Shown: in pieces, positions 1 to 8,550 of the stretch
How positions within the stretch are numbered: the first letter of the stretch is position 1
Layout: each line of letters begins with the position of its first letter
DNA from: Stieleria varia
GTDB taxonomy: Bacteria; Planctomycetota; Planctomycetia; Pirellulales; Pirellulaceae
NCBI RefSeq assembly: GCF_038443385.1
Contig: NZ_CP151726.1
Coordinates: 1,612,001-1,676,000 of the forward strand
Reading direction: 5' to 3'
Length of the DNA stretch: 64,000 nucleotides
Notes under the pieces: model-generated
What the model was told of the DNA's origin: nothing
Seen by the model: only the letters and a program-made list of their open reading frames with translations
Databases searched by the model: none
Program-made: the position numbers and the translations under genes

Positions 1-1
1 A

Positions 2-1429
2 CAGAAGTTTGATTTCGAAGGCAACCGCTTGGAGATCGGCCCCAACTCCGGTGACTTTGCCCAGCAAGCGTCCAAGCAACGTGGTCCCGACGCGCACATC
101 TTTGCTCCCATGGGATTCTTGGACGACACATGGTTTCACCGATCCTATTGGGTGCTGGGGCAGAGCTTCGCGGGCGGGCACGGCGGATATTACCAAGCCG
201 GCAGGTTCGCACCCTCTGGCAGAATCTTGGTCAAGGGCAACGGCTACGTGTACGGCTACGGTCGTAAACCACAGTACCTGCGTTGGACCACCGTGCTGGA
301 ACACCAATTGTTTGCTGCGGAACAAAACCCGCCCGAGATCCCAAAGGACTTTGGGAATAAAGGCGGCGGTAATGCATCCGTTGGCGCTCCGTCGGCGTCG
401 TTCCCCAAGTCGCCCAGCCTGAATCCTCAAGGCAAACCGATCACGGTGGAAGCCTGGGTGTCCGCGACGAAACCGCAAGGCGTCGTGATTGCCAGGGGAG
501 GACCCACGGCCGGATTCGCGTTGACCTTGCAAAACGGCAAGCCGCAATTCATGGTGCGAAACAACTCGGAACTCGCGACGGTGGAAGGTCCCAAACGGAT
601 CGTGGGTGGCTGGCACCATTTGGTCGGCGTGCTCAACGAAGACAAGACGATGCAGCTCTATGTCGACGGACAACTTGCCGGCAGCGGTGTCGCCAACGGA
701 CTGCTGTCCACGGACCCCGTCCAAGGTCTAGACGTCGGTGCCGATGGCCAGTCCGCGGTCGGTGAGTACAAGTCACCGATGCCGTTCTCCGGTGCGATCG
801 ATGAAGTCCGTTTGTATTTCTTGGCAGCCAATGCCGAGCAGATCGCAAAGCGATACAACGATGGCAGCGAGATATCGTCCGAAGCCGTGCTGGCGGTCAG
901 TTTTGACGACGGGACCGCTCGCGACCACAGTCTGCACCGAAACAATGGGACGTTGGAAGGCGGCAAACTGATCGATGGCAAGTTCGGCAAAGCGGTTCAG
1001 TTCTCGGCCAGAAATGTGGCCGCCAACAACAAACCGGCTGCCAAGAAGCCAGGCGCCAACAGCACCACCAAGCCGGGCGATAGTCTCGTCAAACCGACGT
1101 GGGCACAAGACGTTCCGATCTACGTGCGTGGAATGGTTCTCGCCGGACACCACCTGTTCATCGTCGGACCGCCGGATACGATCGACGAAGAAGAAACGTT
1201 TCAAAAACTGAGCGAGAGTGATCAGGAAGTGCAAACGCTATTGGACGCTCAAGACGCCGCGCTGATGGGGCAAGATGGCGCGTCGCTGTTGGCGGTCAAT
1301 ATCGATACCGGCGAAGTCGAGCATGAAGTCAAGCTTGACAGTTTGCCGGCATGGGACGGACTGGCGGGCGCCAATGAATGCCTGTTCTTGTCTACCCTCG
1401 ATGGCTCGGTCATGTGTTTTGGAAAGTGA
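2..1429 (+). CDS. LamG-domain secreted protein, 5' end outside window
   Basis: The reading frame is open from the first bases of the window, so this is the C-terminal 475 residues or so of a longer protein. The middle (about residues 140-280) reads as a LamG/concanavalin A-like lectin domain: it has the phrases ITVEAWV, GGWHHLVGV, MQLYVDGQLAG and GAIDEVRLY, which are the usual landmarks of that beta-sandwich. The N-terminal part, with a FLDDTWFHRSYW stretch, and the C-terminal part, ending in a blade-like FLSTLDGSVMCFGK, look like pieces of a PQQ/beta-propeller dehydrogenase-like protein. This is common for planctomycete secreted proteins in which a propeller is interrupted by LamG. The substrate is unknown. 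The next gene starts 5 bp after the stop, so the two are probably co-transcribed. Confidence 0.7.
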   Translation, partial: QKFDFEGNRLEIGPNSGDFAQQASKQRGPDAHIFAPMGFLDDTWFHRSYWVLGQSFAGGHGGYYQAGRFAPSGRILVKGNGYVYGYGRKPQYLRWTTVLEHQLFAAEQNPPEIPKDFGNKGGGNASVGAPSASFPKSPSLNPQGKPITVEAWVSATKPQGVVIARGGPTAGFALTLQNGKPQFMVRNNSELATVEGPKRIVGGWHHLVGVLNEDKTMQLYVDGQLAGSGVANGLLSTDPVQGLDVGADGQSAVGEYKSPMPFSGAIDEVRLYFLAANAEQIAKRYNDGSEISSEAVLAVSFDDGTARDHSLHRNNGTLEGGKLIDGKFGKAVQFSARNVAANNKPAAKKPGANSTTKPGDSLVKPTWAQDVPIYVRGMVLAGHHLFIVGPPDTIDEEETFQKLSESDQEVQTLLDAQDAALMGQDGASLLAVNIDTGEVEHEVKLDSLPAWDGLAGANECLFLSTLDGSVMCFGK

Positions 1430-1434
1430 TACGC

Positions 1435-2460
1435 ATGATTCAATCATCGTCCAACCGCCGATTTTCAAGACAGATGTCCTGCGCGGGCATTGCCGCTATC
1501 TTGTGCGTTGCCGTCGTTGCCACTCACGCGATCGCGTGCAACATCCCGGTGTTTCGTTATGCGTTGGAGCGTTGGAAACCCGACACGAGTGAAATCGTCG
1601 TCTTCTATGACGGTGAACTTTCGCAACCACAGCTCGCGATGGTCACTGAGCTCAGTTCACAGACGACGCAGCACGGCGGTCATGCCAACGCCAAGGTCAT
1701 CCGGTCGAATGTCGCCAGCGAAACGGACCCGCTGCGGCGCGATCTTTGGGAGCAGCTCAGATCGACAAGCGAACCAACGTTGCCCGCCGTTTTGATTCGA
1801 TCCAAACTTGGCAAAGGACGATTCATCAATCATTGGCACGGGTCTCTCGACGATGCGGATCAACTGGGAATCTTTCGATCTCCCGTGCGAGATGAACTGA
1901 GCAATCGTTTGCTCGGCGGCCAAAGCGTCGTGTGGCTGTTGGTTCAGTCGCCCGACCAGCAGAAGAACCTCGCGGCGAAGGAGCTGCTCTCCAAAACGTT
2001 TGGTTCCTTGGCAACAAAGATCCAGTTGCCCGAAGGCATCGGTCTACCAGGCTCAGAGCTTTACGCCGACGTTCCCTTGGTGGTCAAGTTCAGCGTCCTG
2101 GAAATCGATGCGAGTGATCCCTCAGAAGCATTCTTGACGGGCTTGTTGACCAGCATGAGAAAGGAATCGTTTCAAAGCGGTGAGCCGCTGCTCGTTCCTG
2201 TCTTTGGACGCGGTCGAGCATTGGAGGTCATTCCGGCAAACGACGTGTCAGCAAAGCTGATCGAAGACTTGACGTTATTCCTCAGTGGTGCGTGTTCTTG
2301 TCAAGTCAAAGAACAGAACCCCGGGTTTGATCTGCTGATCAACGCTGATTGGGATACCGAGCTTTTCGGGGATCTTGAAAATCGACCTCCCGATCGCAGT
2401 GCCGAGGAAGGACGCAATCGTGATCCAGTGCTTGTTCCGATTCCACCAGGGCGAAAATAG
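1435..2460 (+). CDS. Secreted hypothetical protein
   Basis: Conserved-looking secreted protein of about 341 residues with no function I can name. I start it at the ATG at 1435, 5 bp after the previous stop; this leaves a basic N-terminus and a hydrophobic stretch (IAAILCVAVVATHAIAC) that fits a signal peptide. The mature protein opens with CNIPVFRYALERW followed by IVVFYDGE, a pattern I associate with planctomycete and verrucomicrobial hypothetical proteins. A Cys-x-Cys (ACSCQV) lies near residue 285. It sits between a LamG protein and a molybdate-type transporter, all on the same strand with 5 and 9 bp gaps, so it probably belongs to one operon with them. Confidence 0.65.
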   Translation: MIQSSSNRRFSRQMSCAGIAAILCVAVVATHAIACNIPVFRYALERWKPDTSEIVVFYDGELSQPQLAMVTELSSQTTQHGGHANAKVIRSNVASETDPLRRDLWEQLRSTSEPTLPAVLIRSKLGKGRFINHWHGSLDDADQLGIFRSPVRDELSNRLLGGQSVVWLLVQSPDQQKNLAAKELLSKTFGSLATKIQLPEGIGLPGSELYADVPLVVKFSVLEIDASDPSEAFLTGLLTSMRKESFQSGEPLLVPVFGRGRALEVIPANDVSAKLIEDLTLFLSGACSCQVKEQNPGFDLLINADWDTELFGDLENRPPDRSAEEGRNRDPVLVPIPPGRK

Positions 2461-2469
2461 GACGAGTGA

Positions 2470-3996
2470 ATGAATCGTGCATTGGTCTTCATGATCGGCT
2501 CCGCTGCGGTGCTCGCAGCGATCTTTGCTTTTCTGGTGATGAGTGACAGCGGTCGGTCGCGTTCAACACTCAGCAGCGAACCGTTGCTGATGTATTGCGC
2601 AGCTAGCAACCGTGCGGTGATGGAGTCGATCCGTCAGGATTACGAAAAAGAGTTCCATCGGTCAATCGAAATTCAGTATGGACCATCGCAGACTTTGTTG
2701 TCCTCCATCGAAGTCACTCGGACCGGCGATCTTTATTTGCCCGCAGACGACAGCTATCTCAAGCTTGGGCGGGAAAAAGAACTCATCGCGGAAACCTTGC
2801 CGATCGCCAGCATGCGTGCCGTCGTGGCTGTCCGTAAAGACAATCCCTTGGCGATTTCCCGACTGGACGATCTGCTCGATGAAAACGTGCGGTTGGTGCA
2901 AGCCAATCCAGACACCGCGGCGATCGGCAAAGTCGTGCGAAAGACACTGACCGCATCCGGCCGCTGGAGCGACTTGGATCAGGCCACGATGGCATACCGG
3001 GCGACGGTCAATGAAGTGGCCAATGATGTTTCGGTCGGTGCCGCCGATGCGGGGATCGTTTACGACGCGGTCTTGCACACGTATACCGATTTGACATATG
3101 TCAAACTGCCCGAGTTGGACGGCACCGCGTCCGACATCGCCGTCGGCGTGTTGCAGACTGCCAAGGATTCCGCATCGGCACTTCATTTTGCACGATACAT
3201 TGCCGCCAGTGATCGGGGATTGGTTCACTATCGCGAGCATGGATTTCGCGTCGGCGCCGGCGACCAGTGGAGCGACCGACCAGAGTTGTCTGTTTTCGCC
3301 GGTTCGATGTTGCGACCGGCGATCGAAGAAACGATCACGGCATTCGAGAAACGCGAGGGCGTCAACGTGACGCGGGTCTACAACGGATGCGGAAATTTGG
3401 TCGCGCAGATGAAAGCCGGGCAGCGCCCCGATGCCTATTTCGCCTGCGACAGCGAGTTCATGGATCAAGTCCACGATCTGTTCCCCGAACCGGTGCCGGT
3501 GTCACAGAACGAACTGGTTATCTTGGTCCCCAAGGGCAACCCGAAAGGGATCCGATCGCTGCGGGATCTGACACGTCCTGGCTTGGAGATCGGCATCGGT
3601 CACGAGAAACAATGCGCCATGGGATGGCTGACGCAAAACACTTTCCGAGAAGGCGGCGTGCAAGAATCCATCATGCCGAACGTCAAGGTTCAATCACCGA
3701 CCGGCGATATGTTGGTCAATCAGATGCAAGCCGGTTCGTTGGACGCTGCGGTCGCTTATTTGAGTAATGCGGCGGGGGCCAGTGAGTCCCTCGACGCAAT
3801 CCGAATCACCGGTTTGGAGTGCAGCGTGGCAACGCAACCTTGGGCGGTTGCCAAGGAGTCCAAGTACCCGCAACTCGCCGGGCGATTGTTCGAAAGAATT
3901 TGTTCAGCCGAGTCACAGCAGGTGTTCGCTGCGGAAGGCTTTCGCTGGCAAGAACTCAGCAGCAAGGCGTCATCGGATCCGGTCAGCGATGAGTGA
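2470..3996 (+). CDS. Tandem ModA-like oxyanion-binding protein
   Basis: Substrate-binding component of an ABC importer for an oxyanion, probably molybdate or tungstate, acting outside the cytoplasmic membrane. The N-terminus has a membrane-spanning signal (about residues 5-25). The protein contains two ModA-type periplasmic modules in a row. Module 1 (about 38-265) opens with LLMYCAASNRAVMESI and module 2 (about 273-495) with LSVFAGSMLRPAIEETI. The second keeps a better consensus (YNGCGNLVAQM, RPDAYFACDSEFM). At 508 residues it is about twice the usual ModA length. The ModB-like gene overlaps its 3' end by 8 bp. Molybdate, tungstate and sulfate cannot be told apart by eye. Confidence 0.82.
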   Translation: MNRALVFMIGSAAVLAAIFAFLVMSDSGRSRSTLSSEPLLMYCAASNRAVMESIRQDYEKEFHRSIEIQYGPSQTLLSSIEVTRTGDLYLPADDSYLKLGREKELIAETLPIASMRAVVAVRKDNPLAISRLDDLLDENVRLVQANPDTAAIGKVVRKTLTASGRWSDLDQATMAYRATVNEVANDVSVGAADAGIVYDAVLHTYTDLTYVKLPELDGTASDIAVGVLQTAKDSASALHFARYIAASDRGLVHYREHGFRVGAGDQWSDRPELSVFAGSMLRPAIEETITAFEKREGVNVTRVYNGCGNLVAQMKAGQRPDAYFACDSEFMDQVHDLFPEPVPVSQNELVILVPKGNPKGIRSLRDLTRPGLEIGIGHEKQCAMGWLTQNTFREGGVQESIMPNVKVQSPTGDMLVNQMQAGSLDAAVAYLSNAAGASESLDAIRITGLECSVATQPWAVAKESKYPQLAGRLFERICSAESQQVFAAEGFRWQELSSKASSDPVSDE

Positions 3997-4831
3997 CGTT
4001 CCGAGTTCCAGGCCGACACGCAGTGGCCGCAGAAGCGACAAGCCTTTCTTTTTGGTGATGGGCGGGATCTCATCATGCTTTGTGATTTTGATCTTGTTGT
4101 TGCTGCTGGCCGATCTGCGATTCACATCGCTCGCAGATTTCCGCGACGCGCTATCGAAGCCTGAGATCAGAGCCGCGTTTCGGCTGACACTTTTGACTTG
4201 TTCAGCGGCCGCGATCATGTCCCTGTGGGTGGCGACGCCGCTTGCTTACGTGCTGTCCCGCTATCGGTTCCCAGGTCGATGGTTGATCGACACACTCGTC
4301 GACATTCCCATCGTGTTGCCGCCGCTGGTGATGGGGCTCAGCCTATTGATCCTGTTTCATTTGACGATTGGTGATTGGCAGCTGGAAAGATTCCTCCGCG
4401 ATCGTGTCGGATTTCCCGTGACTTATAAAGTGCCTGCCGTCATCCTGGCGCAGTTTTCCGTCGCATGTGCTTTCGCTGTGCGGACCATGCGAGTGACATT
4501 TGATCAGATTGATCCACGCGTGGAAGACGTCGCGCGGACACTGGGTTGTACCCGCAGCCAAGCGTTCTTGCAGATCGCGTTGCCGCAAGCTTGGCGGGGA
4601 ATGATCGCCGCGACAACGATCGCATGGGCACGGGCTTTGGGGGAATTTGGCCCGATCCTGGTATTCGCGGGTGCCACTCGTATGCGTACCGAAGTCCTGT
4701 CGACGACGGTTTTTTTGGAACTCAGCATCGGAGAGCTTGATGCCGCCGTCGCAGTCTCGTTATTGATGGTGGCCATGGCCGTGGTGGTGCTGTTGATTCT
4801 CAGGTTGCTCGGGACGGGGTTGAGCGATTGA
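3989..4831 (+). CDS. modB: Molybdate/tungstate-type ABC permease
   Basis: Inner-membrane permease of the oxyanion importer, 280 residues from the ATG at 3989, which overlaps the stop of the binding-protein gene. It has several hydrophobic helices (for example FVILILLLLLADL, DIPIVLPPLVMGLSLLILF and AAVAVSLLMVAMAVVVLLIL). A typical cytoplasmic EAA-type coupling loop (EDVARTLGCTRSQAF, then an LPQAWRGM/GEFGP tail) contacts the ATPase. The length matches ModB/CysT-type permeases. A longer frame runs upstream from 3767, but that part only shadows the binding-protein gene. Its stop overlaps the start of the ATPase gene. Confidence 0.85.
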   Translation: MSDVPSSRPTRSGRRSDKPFFLVMGGISSCFVILILLLLLADLRFTSLADFRDALSKPEIRAAFRLTLLTCSAAAIMSLWVATPLAYVLSRYRFPGRWLIDTLVDIPIVLPPLVMGLSLLILFHLTIGDWQLERFLRDRVGFPVTYKVPAVILAQFSVACAFAVRTMRVTFDQIDPRVEDVARTLGCTRSQAFLQIALPQAWRGMIAATTIAWARALGEFGPILVFAGATRMRTEVLSTTVFLELSIGELDAAVAVSLLMVAMAVVVLLILRLLGTGLSD

Positions 4832-5481
4832 TCGAGTTGCATAAAGTGACGATCGACTCCGGTGGATTCCGTCTGCCGAATGTTTCATTTCGTATTCCTC
4901 AAGGTGCGTACGCTGTTTTGATGGGACGCACGGGATTGGGAAAGACAACGATCCTAGAATCCATATGTGGCTTGCGTCGCGTCACGGCTGGCAAAGTGTT
5001 GATCGGCGGGATTGACATGACCCATTGGCTGCCCGGTGATCGTCAGATCGGCTACGTGCCTCAGGATCTGGCGTTGTTTCCCACACTCAGCGTGGAGGAA
5101 CATCTCGCGTTTGCACTCCGCTTGCGAAAATGGCCGACGGCCGAGATTCGCTCTCGCGTGGCAGAACTCTCAGATGTTCTGGGGATTCGACATCTGCTGC
5201 TGCGGAGCGTTGCCATGCTCAGCGGCGGAGAATCGCAGCGGGTGGCTCTCGGGCGCGCGATCTCCTTTCGCCCTGCTGTCTTGCTGCTCGATGAACCGCT
5301 CAGCGCCTTGGATGAATCGACACGCGGTGAAATGCAGAATCTGTTGTTGCAAATCAAGCAAACGACGGGCGTGACAGCGTTGCACGTTACGCACAGCAGC
5401 GAAGAAGCCAACGCGCTTGCCGATTATCGATTGCTGATCGACAGCGACGGAATCAAAGGGCTCAAATCAAAATCGCCGTAA
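4828..5481 (+). CDS. ABC transporter ATPase (ModC-like, short)
   Basis: Energises the oxyanion importer. All nucleotide-binding motifs are visible: Walker A GRTGLGKTT (residues 33-41), Q-loop GYVPQD, signature LSGGESQRVALGRA, Walker B VLLLDEPLSALD and the H-loop LHVTHSSEEA. At 217 residues it lacks the C-terminal TOBE/Mop oxyanion-sensing domain of classical ModC (about 350 residues), so feedback regulation through that domain is absent. The start is a TTG at 4828 whose last two bases are part of the permease stop (TTGA), a coupled arrangement. It is the last gene of the transporter run; a repeat-rich gap follows. Confidence 0.85.
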   Translation: MIELHKVTIDSGGFRLPNVSFRIPQGAYAVLMGRTGLGKTTILESICGLRRVTAGKVLIGGIDMTHWLPGDRQIGYVPQDLALFPTLSVEEHLAFALRLRKWPTAEIRSRVAELSDVLGIRHLLLRSVAMLSGGESQRVALGRAISFRPAVLLLDEPLSALDESTRGEMQNLLLQIKQTTGVTALHVTHSSEEANALADYRLLIDSDGIKGLKSKSP

Positions 5482-5603
5482 TGGATTTCGCCAGAAATCC
5501 CCCTCATCTCACCGTAGTGGTAGGCTGTTTAAAACTTGGTGTCGACTGGGCTGTCAAAATGTTGGGGTTGTACGGGGATTGGCATGCGCAACTTTTCTCC
5601 CAA

Positions 5604-5890
5604 TACGCCGAAGGCGTTCAACAATTACGCCGAAGGCGTTAAACAACATAGCCCAGGGTTAAAGCCGTCATTCGCCTTGGCGAATTGACGCTGCAACCCT
5701 GGGTATTGATAAAGTCCCCACCAGTACCTCACTCCCGCTCCGATTTTGGCGGCTTCGCCGCCAAAATCGGAGCGGGAGTGAGGTGAGAGTCGATCGCGTT
5801 TTCAACCCAGGGTGGCGGTCCCACTCGTTACACTCGCGGGAACCTTACCCTGGGCTATGTTGTTAAACGCCTTCGGCGTATCTTCCAAAT
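5604..5890. repeat. Nested palindromic repeat (MITE-like) with 28-bp perfect hairpin
   Basis: This gap holds no gene. Its outer arms, around 5626-5665 and 5840-5882, are inverted copies containing ACGCCGAAGGCGTT and AACAACATAGCCCAGGGT. An extra ACGCCGAAGGCGTT copy lies just before the left arm. Near the centre, 5726-5753 and 5757-5784 form a perfect 28-bp inverted repeat around the 3-nt loop TTC. The layout suggests a small mobile or REP-like element inserted downstream of the transporter operon. It could also act as a bidirectional transcription stop for the two converging operons. 5482-5603 shows nothing else. Confidence 0.75.
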
Positions 5891-5960
5891 GGAGGAACAA
5901 AACTGGTCAATTGAAGTTGCGTGTCAAGACCAACGTTTTGACAGCCCACGCTCAGCCTTC

Positions 5961-6141
5961 TAGCCCCGATTATTCATCAGCCGGCACGCGATAGCGTCCG
6001 GTTCCCGATTACAGGCGAAAGAACCGGACGCTATCGCGTGGCGGCTGGTGCATCAAACGGTAACGTTCTACTTTCAAAGTAAACCAAATCGTTACTACCC
6101 CTTGCGTTATAGCGGCCGGTATCCCATGCAATATCCAGGCT
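5961..6141. repeat. 180-bp dispersed element, copy 1 (degenerate ends)
   Basis: First of three related elements of about 180 bp in the window (others at 18760 and 23571). It begins TAGCCCCGATTATTCATCAG and ends ATGCAATATCCAGGCT. The internal block CATCAAACGGTAACGTTCTA, followed by CTTTCAAAGTAAACCAAATC, is shared with copy 2 with a few substitutions. A hairpin-forming block GCGATAGCGTCCGGTTC / GAACCGGACGCTATCGC lies inside. It ends about 26 bp before the 3' end of the minus-strand MoeB gene. Confidence 0.75.
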
Positions 6142-6167
6142 TCGAAGGATTGGATCGTCGCCATAAG

Positions 6168-7313
6168 TTAATAGCTGGGCATAGACGGATCGATTTCTTT
6201 TGCCCAACGCAGAATGCCACCGTTGAGATTCCACACGTCAGGGAATCCGAGTGCACGGAGTTGCTCGACAGCCTGAGCACTCCGTCGCCCGGATTTGCAG
6301 TGAACGATGATGGTCTCTGTGCGGGGTAAATCGGTGTGTTGCTGGGCGAGGTTTCCCAAGGGAATCAAAACACCACCGAGGTTGCAGATCGCGAATTCAT
6401 CGGGCTCTCGAACATCCAAAATCATCATCCGATCGCCGGAATCGATTCTTTGTTTCAGCTCGGCGGGTTGAATATCGAAATCACTTTGAGGTGAGTTCGG
6501 ACTGGCAACACCACAGAACTGCTCATAGTCGACAGGCTCTGTGATTGTCGGCGAGTCACCGCAAACCGGACAAGCAGAATCACGTTTGACGGTCAGCTGC
6601 CGAAACGACATTTCCAACGCATCGAACAGCAGCAGTCGACCTGAAAGTGAATCGCCGATTTCGAGCAACAGTTTGATCGCTTCGGTGGCCTGGATCGTGC
6701 CCACGATTCCTGGCAACACTCCTAAGACGCCGCCTTCGGCGCAATTGGGGATCATCCCGACCGGCGGCGGTTTGGGATACAAGCAACGATAGCAAGGTCC
6801 GTCTTGCCAACTGAACACGGACGCTTGGCCTTCGAAGCCAAAGATGCTGCCGTAGCAATTCGGTTTGCCCAGCAGCACGCACACGTCGTTGACCAAATAG
6901 CGTGTCGCAAAGTTGTCGGTGCCGTCGATCACAACGTCGTAGTCTGCGGCGATATCAAGGGCATTGGTACTGGACAACGCGGTTTCGTAACGCTCGACGG
7001 TGATCAGCGGATTGACTTGTGCGAGTGACTCAGCCGCCGAGTCCACTTTGCTGCGTCCGACGTCTGATGTGCCGTGGATGATTTGCCGTTGCAAATTGGT
7101 TTCGTCGACGCGATCAAAATCAACCAACCCGATACGTCCCACTCCTGCGGCAGCGAGATACAAGGCCACTGGCGACCCCAATCCTCCCGTGCCCACCACC
7201 AGCACGGAGCTTGCTTTGAGCCGTTGTTGTCCAGCGACTCCGATCTCGCGCAGCGAAAGATGCCTGGCGTAGCGAGAGAGTTCCTGTGGCGTCAATGGTT
7301 CGGAGTCTCGCAT
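6168..7313 (-). CDS. moeB: MoeB-type adenylyltransferase fused to rhodanese
   Basis: E1-like enzyme that adenylates the C-terminal Gly-Gly of a MoaD/ThiS-type sulfur carrier, with a rhodanese domain to deliver sulfur (a MoeZ/MOCS3-like fusion). ThiF domain: GTGGLGS at residues 41-47, D65/D67, NLQRQ with Arg76, and the adenylation Asp133 in DGTDN (130-134). Zinc ligands are the pairs CYRC (174-177) and CPVC (248-251). The rhodanese domain covers about 285-375, with active-site Cys339 in VHCKSGRRS. Everything needed for activity is present. It is the last gene of a three-gene minus-strand operon, 3 bp after the MoaD-like gene, and lies next to a molybdate/tungstate-type transporter. This suggests a molybdenum or tungsten cofactor role; thiamin or other sulfur transfer is the alternative. 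Confidence 0.88.
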   Translation of the reverse strand: MRDSEPLTPQELSRYARHLSLREIGVAGQQRLKASSVLVVGTGGLGSPVALYLAAAGVGRIGLVDFDRVDETNLQRQIIHGTSDVGRSKVDSAAESLAQVNPLITVERYETALSSTNALDIAADYDVVIDGTDNFATRYLVNDVCVLLGKPNCYGSIFGFEGQASVFSWQDGPCYRCLYPKPPPVGMIPNCAEGGVLGVLPGIVGTIQATEAIKLLLEIGDSLSGRLLLFDALEMSFRQLTVKRDSACPVCGDSPTITEPVDYEQFCGVASPNSPQSDFDIQPAELKQRIDSGDRMMILDVREPDEFAICNLGGVLIPLGNLAQQHTDLPRTETIIVHCKSGRRSAQAVEQLRALGFPDVWNLNGGILRWAKEIDPSMPSY

Positions 7314-7316
7314 GAT

Positions 7317-7586
7317 TCAGCCGCCTGCGATCGCGGGAACCAACAGGATTTCATCGGAATCATTCAACACGGTTTGTGTTTGCTGCAAGTCTCGAATGTT
7401 CTCGTTGTTGACAAAGACATTGACGAAAGATGCTAATTGATTTGAATCATCCAGCAACTTGTCGCTCAGGTCGGGGTACTGTTGGATCAAGCTTCGTATC
7501 GCCTCATCGATGGTGTCACCGTTCACCGTGACCGTTTTCAGTCCGGCGGTGTGTTTTCGTAGCGCGGTGGGGATCAGAACTTTCAT
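7317..7586 (-). CDS. MoaD/ThiS-family ubiquitin-fold sulfur carrier
   Basis: Small 89-residue beta-grasp protein ending in the diagnostic Gly-Gly (LVPAIAGG), the residue pair that E1-like enzymes adenylate and convert to a thiocarboxylate. N-terminal MKVLIPTALRKHT and central DTIDEAIRSLIQQYPDL fit the MoaD/ThiS/CysO group; the latter resembles CysO and MoaD-like carriers more than ThiS. Its ATG overlaps the stop of the upstream E1-like gene (ATGA), and the MoeB-rhodanese gene follows after 3 bp. It is therefore the likely common substrate or partner of both E1-like proteins. Its final acceptor (molybdopterin, tungstopterin or cysteine synthesis) is not shown by the sequence. Confidence 0.88.
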   Translation of the reverse strand: MKVLIPTALRKHTAGLKTVTVNGDTIDEAIRSLIQQYPDLSDKLLDDSNQLASFVNVFVNNENIRDLQQTQTVLNDSDEILLVPAIAGG

Positions 7587-8362
7587 GATTCGGTAGTTGG
7601 GAGGGAATCAGCGAGGTGTCCGCAAACGGTGCAATTGGATTCTCGTTTGACACGCAGCATGTGAAAACTCATGTCTCTCAAATCCATTTTAAGCAAACGA
7701 TTGGCCATGGGTTCTCCGATACCAGAGATCAGCTTGATCGTTTCGACGGCAGCCATGCAAGCGACCGTTCCCGAGACAGCACCGAACACGGGGAACTCTC
7801 TTGTCCAAGTCGGCGGTTCGACGGGAAAGTAGCATTTCAAGCAGCCAGTTTGGCCGGGAATGATCGTCGTCAGATGAGCTTCCATTTCGTACATCGCGCA
7901 TTCCACCATCGACTTGCCCTGCCGGACGGCTTGCTCATTCATAGCGTATCGCTCAGGAAACAGCGGAGCGCAGTCGACAACTACGTCGCACTGCCGGACC
8001 AGGTCCGCGGCATTGGATGGGTCAACGTTTTGAGCAACATCGATGATTTCAAGTCTCGGATTGAGTTCCAGCAGGCGTCGTCGAATTGATTCGATGCGAG
8101 GCTTGCCGATCCAGTCGTGGGTCATGAGCAACTGGCGATTGAGGTCGCTCGGTTTGACGTTTCCCGCATGGGCGAGCACAAGTTTTCCGATGCCGGCCGC
8201 TGCCAGTTCATAGGCGACGACGCTGCCAACGCCGCCCACACGCGAGATCATGACTGATGCAGCTTTTAGTTTTTCTTGGCCGATTTCGCCGAAATCCGGA
8301 ACCCACATCTGCCATTGGTAGACGGCACGTTCCTCATCGGTGAGTGGTTTTTGGGCTTTCAT
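7583..8362 (-). CDS. E1-like ThiF/MoeB-fold protein lacking adenylation residues
   Basis: 259 residues from the ATG at 8362; the frame extends further upstream but this ATG gives alignment with MoeB without gaps for the first 134 residues. The fold landmarks are kept: RVGGVGS (41-47), SDLNRQ with Arg76, and zinc pairs CLKC (174-177) and CTVC (244-247). However, the residues matching Asp65, Asp67 and Asp133 of the neighbouring MoeB are His65, Gly67 and Pro133 (DCAPL instead of DGTDN), so ATP/Mg binding and adenylation should fail. The retained Arg together with the lost acidic residues recalls the inactive half of eukaryotic heterodimeric E1 enzymes. It is the first gene of the operon and overlaps the MoaD-like gene. 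The role as a partner subunit is inference. Confidence 0.85.
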   Translation of the reverse strand: MKAQKPLTDEERAVYQWQMWVPDFGEIGQEKLKAASVMISRVGGVGSVVAYELAAAGIGKLVLAHAGNVKPSDLNRQLLMTHDWIGKPRIESIRRRLLELNPRLEIIDVAQNVDPSNAADLVRQCDVVVDCAPLFPERYAMNEQAVRQGKSMVECAMYEMEAHLTTIIPGQTGCLKCYFPVEPPTWTREFPVFGAVSGTVACMAAVETIKLISGIGEPMANRLLKMDLRDMSFHMLRVKRESNCTVCGHLADSLPTTES

Positions 8363-8550
8363 ACCATTGCTTGTAAAGTTGATCCAAGAGGTGATTGATT
8401 TGCCAGCGACGGAAGCCATCGTTCACTGTATCTTTGCACACCAGCGGTAAACGAGTGTTTTCGTTGAGATTAAGAGTTCGAATGGTCGGAAAATCCGTTA
8501 TTCTAGTGTAAAGGCGAAGTCCAAAAACATTGATTTTGGAGATCGTCACG

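Noticed and set aside
2662..3474. 270-residue minus-strand frame
   Set aside because: Antisense shadow of the ModA-like gene.
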